DNA of 6,078 bases. Origin: an uncultured Halomicronema sp. (GTDB taxonomy: Bacteria; Cyanobacteriota; Cyanobacteriia; Phormidesmidales; Phormidesmidaceae). Positions 1 to 4,569 of the stretch are shown in pieces (within the stretch, counting starts at the first letter, position 1; each line of letters opens with the position of its first letter). Under the pieces are notes generated by a model. The model saw nothing but the letters and a program-made list of their open reading frames with translations. It was not told where the DNA came from and did not search any database. A program made the position numbers and the translations under genes. Location: assembly GCA_937897665.1 (NCBI GenBank), contig CALCPB010000556.1, positions 1 through 6,078 on the forward strand. The letters run 5' to 3'.

Positions 1-194
1 ATGCGCTCAATCAACTCTTCAACCGGTAGCGAAATCGCGCCCATCACATGACGTTCGTTGAACAGGTCGCGATCGCGGATATCAATGATGGTCAGCGCCG
101 GTTCGCCCCAATCTAGCCGTGCTTTTAAGTCGTAAACACGAGCGGTCTCTTGCATCGGAGCTGGTTTAGGAAAAATACCAAGAAAACGTTTCAT
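1..194 (-). CDS. Rhodanese-like domain protein, N-terminal part (runs off the left edge)
   Basis: Reading the minus strand from the ATG at 194 gives 64 residues starting MKRFLGIFPKPAPMQ and open to the window edge. Residues 35-55 contain TIIDIRDRDLFNERHVMGA followed by ISLP. This is the typical N-terminal rhodanese signature: a hydrophobic strand ending in D-x-R, then an F-x-x-x-H-[IV]-x-G-A-x-x-[IL]-P turn. The catalytic cysteine loop lies beyond the window, so I cannot say whether it is an active sulfurtransferase or an inactive regulatory rhodanese fold. No signal peptide or membrane segment is visible, so it is probably cytoplasmic. An AGGGG stretch about 10 bases upstream of the ATG is a weak ribosome-binding site. 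It follows the deaminase gene on the same strand after a 102-bp gap, long enough for its own promoter. The family call is secure; the substrate is unknown. Confidence 0.85.
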   Translation of the reverse strand, partial: MKRFLGIFPKPAPMQETARVYDLKARLDWGEPALTIIDIRDRDLFNERHVMGAISLPVEELIER

Positions 195-269
195 AGTGGG
201 AAAACCCCTGCGCCAATGGCACTTAAGTGTGAGCTAGCTGCAACTTAACAAAACTTTTAGATTCTCGCA

Positions 270-282
270 AAGTTATATTGCG
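270..282 (+). repeat. Left arm of 13-bp inverted repeat flanking the deaminase gene
   Basis: AAGTTATATTGCG here is repeated perfectly, in opposite orientation, at 769-781. This arm lies 14 bp beyond the stop codon of the deaminase gene. A 13-bp inverted match has a real chance (some tenths) of arising at random in 6 kb, so only the placement at both ends of one gene makes it notable. Confidence 0.4.
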
Positions 283-296
283 CTTATTGATCGGGG

Positions 297-773
297 TCAT
301 CGCTGAAACCCTTTGGCCAAAGGCTCTATGGGAACTATAAAGAAAATTGATATCCATTGGGGATGGCGGCATTGTTCCCACTCCATCCAGGATTGGGGCA
401 GCAGATCTCCCAAAGCGATCGCCTGAGAGTCACTCACCCAGACACAGGTGTGACGGTTAGCGCGGTCAACCTGCATCATCAACTCTCGACAGCGGCCGCA
501 AGGCGGCACAATGCCATCTGCTCTTAACGCCACAATAGACTCGATCACCGTCTCGCGAGCTTTGAGCATATCGGCGATCGCAGCATGTTCGGCACAAAAT
601 CCGATGCCGCAGGCCAGATCTAAACAAATGCCGCTGTAGACATGGCCCGATGGCGTGAGCAACGCAGCACTGACCGAGCCAGCGGTCAGCCAATCCCGAG
701 AGAGCGAAAACTGTCCTAAAAGGCGGCTAACTTCTTGCATCAACCGTTTGTCCACCATTTGCTCAAGCCGCAA
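297..773 (-). CDS. Cytidine deaminase-like zinc enzyme (cytidine/blasticidin-S deaminase superfamily)
   Basis: A 158-residue protein, close to the usual 125-150 residues of small tetrameric cytidine deaminases. The zinc site is complete: C60-A-E62 carries the first ligand and the catalytic proton-shuttling glutamate, and P91-C92-G-R-C95 gives the other two cysteine ligands. The segment following it (RELM, then V-x-V-x-D, then L-G-D-L-L-P) matches the C-terminal half of the superfamily. By family knowledge it would hydrolytically deaminate a pyrimidine nucleoside or analogue in the cytoplasm. The N-x-E ribose-binding motif that normally precedes the zinc site is replaced by C50-L-D52, so cytidine may not be the substrate. 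The start is uncertain: a TTG at 773 has a good AGGAAG ribosome-binding site five bases upstream, with an in-frame TAG just before it. The ATG at 758 (residue 6) has none. It is divergent from the small ORF on the right and co-directional with the rhodanese gene. Confidence 0.85.
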   Translation of the reverse strand: MRLEQMVDKRLMQEVSRLLGQFSLSRDWLTAGSVSAALLTPSGHVYSGICLDLACGIGFCAEHAAIADMLKARETVIESIVALRADGIVPPCGRCRELMMQVDRANRHTCVWVSDSQAIALGDLLPQSWMEWEQCRHPQWISIFFIVPIEPLAKGFQR

Positions 774-781
774 TATAACTT
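769..781 (-). repeat. Right arm of 13-bp inverted repeat flanking the deaminase gene
   Basis: On the minus strand this reads AAGTTATATTGCG, identical to 270-282 on the plus strand. It overlaps the TTG start codon of the deaminase (771-773), and the ribosome-binding site ends just upstream. Confidence 0.4.
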
Positions 782-800
782 CCTAACCCTGAAACTTGGG

Positions 801-821
801 GTCTTTCAAGACAGTATTCTA
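801..821 (-). promoter_or_regulatory. Candidate promoter and operator-like repeat of the deaminase gene
   Basis: On the minus strand TAGAAT (816-821) fits a -10 box at five of six positions, with a start site expected near 809 and a leader of about 36 bases. No good -35 box is seen. Immediately downstream GTCTT-TC-AAGAC (801-812) is a 5-bp-arm inverted repeat overlapping the expected transcription start, where a repressor could bind. Short motifs of this kind are common, so this is tentative. Confidence 0.25.
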
Positions 822-883
822 CCTTGCCAAAGTTCCGGTCTGGTCAGCTATCCTCAGCCTTTAGACTGATAATCCTGAGAAGA

Positions 884-1180
884 ATGGCAAAAACATTGCA
901 GGCTTGTTACATTAACAGCAATAAAATTAATAAGGCTTTTTCACATGAATGGTTCCTCCCCCAGATCCCATCAGAAAAATGTGGCTCAGGTCAAGGTGGC
1001 TGTACTGGCTGCTCGTCAGCGCCAACACCAGCTTTTCTCGCAGCGACCAAGCGATCTAGTTTTTGGGTTGGCGGCATTGGCGTCGGCCTGCTCACTGTAC
1101 TTGCTAGTGCGCTAGCAGCGCGATCGCTAAGCTTCCACGGAGGATTGTCAAAACCAACTGCATTGACTGAATCTGCCTGA
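884..1180 (+). CDS. Possible Cys-rich small membrane protein (alternative frame to 945-1115)
   Basis: This frame is open from before 824 to a TGA at 1178-1180; from the ATG at 884 it gives 98 residues (a TTG at 824 would give 118). It contains EKCGSGQGGCTGCSS, a C-x6-C-x2-C pattern that could bind a metal or an Fe-S cluster, then one hydrophobic segment (FWVGGIGVGLLTVLASALAA). Its stop lies two bases before the strong hairpin at 1183-1240, which would suit a terminator. Against it, over the stretch shared with the other frame (about 948-1112) the G+C content is highest at codon position 2 (my hand count about 65%) and lowest at position 3 (about 45%). That is the reverse of normal coding sequence. 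Its Gly/Cys/Ser/Pro richness is also typical of a shifted frame, and no ribosome-binding site fits. I do not recognise a family. Confidence 0.22.
   Translation: MAKTLQACYINSNKINKAFSHEWFLPQIPSEKCGSGQGGCTGCSSAPTPAFLAATKRSSFWVGGIGVGLLTVLASALAARSLSFHGGLSKPTALTESA
945..1115 (+). CDS. Possible 56-residue tail-anchored small protein
   Basis: An ATG at 945, preceded by AAGG (932-935) at nine bases, opens a 56-residue frame ending in TAG at 1113-1115. The product begins MNGSSPRSHQKNVAQ. It has a polar, Gln/Arg-rich middle and an 18-residue hydrophobic stretch at its very C-terminus (LVFGLAALASACSLYLLV, residues 38-55), so it could be a tail-anchored membrane protein. By hand count, codon-position G+C is about 65%, 45% and 58% for positions 1, 2 and 3, the pattern expected of real coding sequence. 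It cannot be real together with the overlapping frame 884-1180. I prefer this one slightly on composition and ribosome-binding site. No family is recognised, and neither frame may be translated. Confidence 0.4.
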   Translation: MNGSSPRSHQKNVAQVKVAVLAARQRQHQLFSQRPSDLVFGLAALASACSLYLLVR

Positions 1181-1182
1181 AA

Positions 1183-1240
1183 TGAAAACCTGCCGTTAGT
1201 CTACGGAATCCCAAAGTTCCTAGCTAATGGTGGGTTTTCA
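1183..1240 (+). terminator. Long imperfect hairpin, likely terminator or RNA element
   Basis: Positions 1183-1199 pair with 1224-1240 over 17 consecutive base pairs, three of them G-U. Inside, CTA (1201-1203) pairs with TAG (1221-1223) and GGAA (1205-1208) with TTCC (1217-1220), leaving an 8-base loop and two single-base bulges. That makes about 24 base pairs in all. It is followed by GAGTTTAAAT rather than a clean T-run, so intrinsic termination may be weak. It begins just after the TGA at 1180 and 68 bases after the TAG at 1115. It could instead be part of a small RNA or a relic of a palindromic element. Confidence 0.5.
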
Positions 1241-1256
1241 GAGTTTAAATGACTGA

Positions 1257-1305
1257 CGAGTGCCCTGATAACCATCTGCTCAATGGCCTATCGACAGGGC
1301 TCTCG
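1257..1305 (+). other. Second imperfect hairpin, possible structured RNA
   Basis: CGAGTGCCCTG (1257-1267) pairs with CAGGGCTCTCG (1295-1305) at 10 of 11 positions (one T-T mismatch). Inside, ATA (1268-1270) can pair with TAT (1289-1291) and CCAT (1272-1275) with ATGG (1283-1286) around a 7-base loop. CTCG at 1302-1305 could alternatively pair with CGAG at 1313-1316. It lies only 16 bases after the preceding hairpin, so the two may form one structured transcript. Confidence 0.35.
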
Positions 1306-1633
1306 ATGTCACCGAGTCACACAGGGAAACTGCATAGACAGCGCTCTGTAGAAAAACGATACGGCCTCATACTCATTCTCTGTGATCAGGTTCCTCAGGC
1401 AATCTCGTCAATACCGAGCCCCCGAGCTAGACGGATCAGGTTGGTCATCTTGTTGCCAAGAGTTGGCTCAGCTAAAAAATGTAACTTGCCGACTACCCAG
1501 ATGTCCTACGGCAACGTCGCAACCATCCTCATACATCAGTCTGCGAACGAGCCCAGTGGCTAATTAAGGGACAGTCTATCTCAGCAGATGGTTGGCGATT
1601 GCCGTGTTTTGGTGAACTGTTAAATCACGAATC

Positions 1634-1650
1634 CTGTGTGTAACATACAG
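1634..1650. promoter_or_regulatory. Operator-like inverted repeat upstream of the 203-residue protein gene
   Basis: CTGTGTG-TAA-CATACAG has 7-base arms with one mismatch (a G-U pair if transcribed) around a 3-base centre, ending 29 bases before the ATG at 1680. The place suits a regulator-binding site or a short hairpin in the leader. It does not fit the NtcA consensus GTA-N8-TAC. No regulator can be named. Confidence 0.25.
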
Positions 1651-1679
1651 GCAAAAGTTGGAATGTTGGAATTAAGGAT

Positions 1680-2291
1680 ATGTTGGTTCAGCTAGTGCGC
1701 CCTTTAGTGCGGTCTCAAATTCAAATGCTGGCTCGGACGCCTGCCGCTGATTCAAAGCTGACCAATATGGTGGCTCAGTGGTTAGGGTATTTGGGCGTTT
1801 ATGCCGAAGTTACCCGTCTTGAAACTGAGGGTGAACTGATTCAAGTTTCTTTGAAGGTTGGCCGCCCTGAACAATGTACCGAAACTGAATGGCAAAGCAT
1901 CTTAGACAACTTGACTCACAAAGGGAAAGCCTTGCGCGAAGACACGGGCCTCACCTATGCGACTATGACACCCGCCCAAAAGGGCAAAGTTCATCGTCTA
2001 TTGGCCTGCGTATTGCAAGCCTCTAATGACAATCTGGTCGAAGACTGGGATCGAATCACTGGTGAACTCGCCCAGCTCGGACTGGAAGCGTCTCTATTAA
2101 ATGAGTTGCGCTCTGCGATTCGAGTGCCGACACCCATGGAAGTCTTGATTGAAGATCTACAGCCTGACGTGGCAGCCTTTGCCTTATCTAAGGCCATTGG
2201 GATTGCCCTGATGGATAAGCATATTAATGAGGCTGAAGATGGTGCCCTCAAAATCCTGCTGAATGCACTGCAGCAAGAAACGCTGCCTTAA
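1680..2291 (+). CDS. Unrecognised, probably conserved cyanobacterial protein (203 residues)
   Basis: The ATG at 1680 opens a 203-residue frame with composition typical of coding sequence and no stop conflict. AAGGA (1674-1678) lies only one base before the ATG, so the ribosome-binding site is poorly placed; no later Met has a better one. The protein is soluble, with no signal peptide or membrane segment. Residues 1-60 contain a helix and then an amphipathic strand pair (VTRLETEGELIQVSLKVG). Residues 97-147 are helical (TPAQKGKVHRLLACVLQAS). Residues 152-200 form two helices ending in ALSKAIGIALMDKHINEAED and an L-rich tail. The A-x-x-x-A-D/K-x-x-I-x-x-x-E arrangement there faintly resembles TerB-type helical domains, but I would not assign that. 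It stands alone on its strand and its 3' end converges with the protease gene. Function unknown. Confidence 0.75.
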   Translation: MLVQLVRPLVRSQIQMLARTPAADSKLTNMVAQWLGYLGVYAEVTRLETEGELIQVSLKVGRPEQCTETEWQSILDNLTHKGKALREDTGLTYATMTPAQKGKVHRLLACVLQASNDNLVEDWDRITGELAQLGLEASLLNELRSAIRVPTPMEVLIEDLQPDVAAFALSKAIGIALMDKHINEAEDGALKILLNALQQETLP

Positions 2292-2377
2292 ATCGGCTCA
2301 AGCTTTGGCCAACTGCGGCGATCGCGGTCGGGCACCAAGCGGCTTTTAGGGTCTAGCTCCGGGCGATCGCTCATCAA

Positions 2378-2390
2378 CAGCAAGTTGCTG
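2378..2390. terminator. Weak palindrome between convergent genes
   Basis: CAGCAAGTTGCTG has 6-base arms about a single central base; as RNA it can form a 5-bp stem with a 3-base loop, without a T-run on either side. It lies between the ends of the 203-residue protein gene (2291) and the interrupted protease gene (2424), where a bidirectional terminator is expected. The 132-bp gap otherwise holds two GCGATCGC octamers and nothing else I can identify. Confidence 0.2.
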
Positions 2391-2423
2391 ATTAACAGCG
2401 CATTCAAGGTGCTGGACGCGGCT

Positions 2424-3293
2424 TCATTCATACAGATCAATTTTGCTGCTGCCGATCGACAAGCCATAGGGGCCGTAAACGTCTTGCCCTAACAGGGCGA
2501 CGTCACCGCCGATACCGACCCAGATGCCTCTAATGAGCAACTCGCCCACCTTGAGCGGGGCGACTTAACCGATGGGAATTTCCACTCGACGGCCATCGGC
2601 AACCGTGACGGTCGCGCTGCCAGTAACCACCACGCCCACTGCTTGGGCCATTGCCGGGGTAATTAACGTCCCTGATGCGCCCGTATCAAACAACATCTCG
2701 AACTGTTGAGTGCCTTGGCTAGCCGTTAAGGTAACAGGAACCACTGGCGTTCCCCCCATTTGACCCACAATGGGAATGCTGGTGACCAGGCCAGGAGGAG
2801 CATCAGCCGCCGCTGCAGCCGTTGACGCAGCGACTTTACCCGCAGCTTGGCTTTGCGCAGAAGCGAGATTTTGGCCGTACTCTTGAACTTTTTGTTGGGC
2901 CACTGAGTAATTGGGGTCAGAGCTAGGCACCTGCTGCATGTAGGCAACCGCCTGCTGCCAACGACTGACGGCCAGGTTCCAATCATCGGTCGATTGAGCT
3001 GATTGCCCGATCGCCACGGCGCTTTGGGCACGATTAACGGCTTCATTGAAGTAGTTAATCTGGGGAGCAGTGACCGCTTCCGGCGCTGCACTTGGCGCGG
3101 TGGCCGCATCCGCGACGGGTGTCGCCTCGGCAGTACCAGGGGCCGCAGTCTCTCCTTCTCCCTCTGAGGTGACCTCTGCGGTAGACTCCTCTGCTGGTTC
3201 TGACGAAAACTGGGAGAGCGGCAGCAGGGAGCAGCTTGATAGCGCGCAACATCCTAATAAAACCAACAATCGCTGCTGCTGTGAACGAGTCAT
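2424..3293 (-). pseudogene. Retropepsin-like aspartic protease lipoprotein interrupted by an in-frame TAA
   Basis: From the ATG at 3293 the minus strand encodes 242 residues, then TAA (2565-2567), then 46 further in-frame codons to a TGA at 2424-2426. Residues 1-21 are a lipoprotein signal peptide ending in the lipobox L-S-S-C21, so the mature protein should be lipid-anchored outside the cytoplasm. An Ala/Glu/Pro-rich linker runs to about 75. A helical Q/A/W-rich segment (about 79-160) is of the type that precedes these domains in cyanobacteria. The aspartic protease domain begins near 172, with the catalytic D203-T-G-A-S motif in FEMLFDTGASGTLITP. The stop falls right after VEIPIG. The downstream frame continues VAPLKVGELLIRGIWVGIG and then VALLGQDVYGPYGLSIG, the C-terminal strands and hydrophobic-hydrophobic-Gly motif of the fold. 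A single base change would restore the gene, so the lesion is recent, a sequencing error, or a readthrough site. The TTG at 3296 is an alternative start. It diverges from carA. Confidence 0.8.
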
Positions 3294-3336
3294 CAATACT
3301 TACCCCAGTGCCAAAATCCAGAATGTTTATCGAGAG

Positions 3337-3349
3337 CGGACGGCGTCCG
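3337..3349. promoter_or_regulatory. 13-bp palindrome in the divergent lipoprotein/carA promoter region
   Basis: CGGACGGCGTCCG is a perfect palindrome about its central G (6-base arms), extended by one G-U and one A-T pair on the outside. It sits near the middle of the 115-bp gap between the lipoprotein ATG (3293) and the carA ATG (3409), the only room for both promoters. It could be an operator for either gene or a leader hairpin. TTGTTA at 3353-3358 resembles a -35 box for carA, but no good -10 box lies at the right distance. Confidence 0.3.
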
Positions 3350-3408
3350 TTATTGTTAAGAGTGCCCCAAAGGCTGCTTTCACATACTCATCCTATCTAC
3401 TGCTGCTT

Positions 3409-4542
3409 ATGTTCTCTGACAACCTGATGCCAGCCTTGTTAGTTCTGATGGATGGTTCTACGTACCACGGGTGGAGCTTTGGGGCGCCTGGCACCATTAT
3501 GGGCGAAGTAGTCTTCAATACGGGCATGACTGGGTATCAAGAAGTCATGACGGATCCTAGCTATCGGGGCCAAATTGTGACGTTTACCTATCCCGAGTTG
3601 GGCAACACGGGCGTCAATCCAGAAGACGAAGAATCACATCACCCTCATGTGAGGGGCGTGATCGCGCGTAACGTTTGTAATCAGCCCAGCAGCTGGCGCA
3701 TGACTCAGTCATTGTCAGACTACCTAAAGCATCATGGCATTCCCGGTATCTTTGGGATCGACACTCGGGCGTTGACCCGCCAACTGCGCGATACTGGCGT
3801 GATGAATGGGGCCATTTCGACTGAAATCCTCGACCCGGATGAACTGTTGCGGCAACTGCAGGCGGTGCCGGCGATGACGGGGTTAAATTTGGTCAGCGAA
3901 GTGACCACAACCGAACCCTACGAATGGTCAGAACCGACAGCTACGGTCTGGGAATGCTTTCCCGAGTTGGGTGAGGCGACGACCCCGAACTTAACGGTCG
4001 TCGCGATCGATTTTGGTATCAAGCGCAATATTTTGCGACGACTCACTCGCTATGGCTGCCGAGTCATCGTCGTGCCTGCCGATACTCCCGCGGAGAAAAT
4101 TTTGAGCTACGAGCCCGACGGTATTTTTCTCTCCAATGGACCGGGTGATCCTGCTGCTGTGACAGAGGCACCGCAAATTATTCGAGACTTGCTAGAGCAG
4201 CAAATTCCCACGTTTGGTATTTGTATGGGACATCAGCTGATTGGTTTGTCATTAGGGGCTGAAACGTTCAAACTCAAGTTTGGTCACCGGGGGCTAAATC
4301 ATCCCTGTGGTCTTAGTCAGCAAGTGGAAATCACCAGTCAAAACCACGGATTTGCGATCGATGCGGCAACGATTCCCAGTGCGGATATTGAGATCAGTCA
4401 CTTAAATCTCAACGATCGCACGGTAGCGGGCCTGCAGCATAAAACGCTGCCTCTGTTCTCCGTGCAATATCACCCGGAAGCCAGTCCTGGCCCCCACGAT
4501 GCGGACTATTTATTTCGCAAGTTCGTGACGCTGATGCGATGA
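3409..4542 (+). CDS. carA: Carbamoyl-phosphate synthetase small (glutaminase) subunit CarA
   Basis: CarA hydrolyses glutamine and passes the ammonia to the large subunit CarB, making carbamoyl phosphate for pyrimidine and arginine synthesis in the cytoplasm. At 377 residues it matches the family (about 380). The N-terminal CarA domain (residues 10-160) has [44 protein letters not shown] and the [11 protein letters not shown] segment. The class-I glutamine amidotransferase domain (about 195-377) begins [14 protein letters not shown]. It has the oxyanion loop SNGPGDP (242-248) and the catalytic triad C272 in FGICMGHQL, with H355 and E357 in [13 protein letters not shown]. The triad is intact. 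The frame is open a further 113 codons upstream, but that part is antisense to the lipoprotein. I chose the ATG at 3409 (MFSDNLM) because cyanobacterial CarA proteins usually have a few residues before PALLVL; the ATG at 3427 (371 residues) is nearly as likely. Neither has a ribosome-binding site. No carB or other pathway gene is adjacent. Confidence 0.97.
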   Translation: MFSDNLMPALLVLMDGSTYHGWSFGAPGTIMGEVVFNTGMTGYQEVMTDPSYRGQIVTFTYPELGNTGVNPEDEESHHPHVRGVIARNVCNQPSSWRMTQSLSDYLKHHGIPGIFGIDTRALTRQLRDTGVMNGAISTEILDPDELLRQLQAVPAMTGLNLVSEVTTTEPYEWSEPTATVWECFPELGEATTPNLTVVAIDFGIKRNILRRLTRYGCRVIVVPADTPAEKILSYEPDGIFLSNGPGDPAAVTEAPQIIRDLLEQQIPTFGICMGHQLIGLSLGAETFKLKFGHRGLNHPCGLSQQVEITSQNHGFAIDAATIPSADIEISHLNLNDRTVAGLQHKTLPLFSVQYHPEASPGPHDADYLFRKFVTLMR

Positions 4543-4568
4543 CGCCCGCTACAGGCGGCGGGCATCGC
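4536..4568. terminator. Hairpin between convergent carA and rfbB
   Basis: GCCCGC (4544-4549) pairs with GCGGGC (4558-4563) around an 8-base loop, and GCGAT (4536-4540) pairs with ATCGC (4564-4568) outside a 3-base bulge. The structure overlaps the carA stop codon (4540-4542) and fills the 27-bp gap before the rfbB stop codon. No T-run follows on either strand, so it would be a non-classical bidirectional terminator or an mRNA 3' stabiliser. Confidence 0.45.
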
Positions 4569-4569
4569 C

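Larger units (their letters stand above)
1241..1679. other. 439-bp stretch without a convincing gene
   Basis: No frame here looks coding. The longest (1249-1563, plus, 104 codons) lacks a ribosome-binding site, uses many AGA/AGG/ATA codons unlike its neighbours, and has no recognisable motif. No tRNA, tmRNA, RNase P, SRP or known riboswitch signature was found by eye. It contains the hairpin at 1257-1305, a GATCAGGTT direct repeat (1384-1392 and 1435-1443), and the inverted repeat at 1634-1650 just upstream of the next gene. It should hold the promoter of the 1680-2291 gene. It may also encode a small RNA or a decayed gene. Confidence 0.5.

Noticed and set aside
1384..1443. GATCAGGTT direct repeat
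   Set aside because: Only 9 bp, two copies, unequal flanks: expected by chance and not array-like.
1249..1563. 104-codon plus-strand frame in the gene-free stretch
   Set aside because: No ribosome-binding site, several rare AGA/AGG/ATA codons, no hydrophobic or domain pattern, and it runs through the second hairpin. A frame this long can occur by chance.
1634..1650. NtcA-binding site at the GTAACATAC sequence
   Set aside because: GTA and TAC are separated by three bases, not the eight required by the NtcA consensus.
2424..2564. Selenocysteine or other recoding at the protease stop
   Set aside because: The stop is TAA, not TGA or TAG, and I see no recoding structure next to it. Nonsense mutation or sequencing error is simpler.
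2726..3252. Other minus-strand frames inside the lipoprotein gene
   Set aside because: They are Arg/Pro-rich shadows of the Ala-rich protease frame, which has a signal peptide and DTGAS motif.
3070..3408. N-terminal extension of carA by 113 codons
   Set aside because: It lies antisense over the lipoprotein signal peptide and Ala/Glu linker, has low-complexity Ala/Ser content, and no CarA protein has such an extension. The CarA fold begins near ALLVL.
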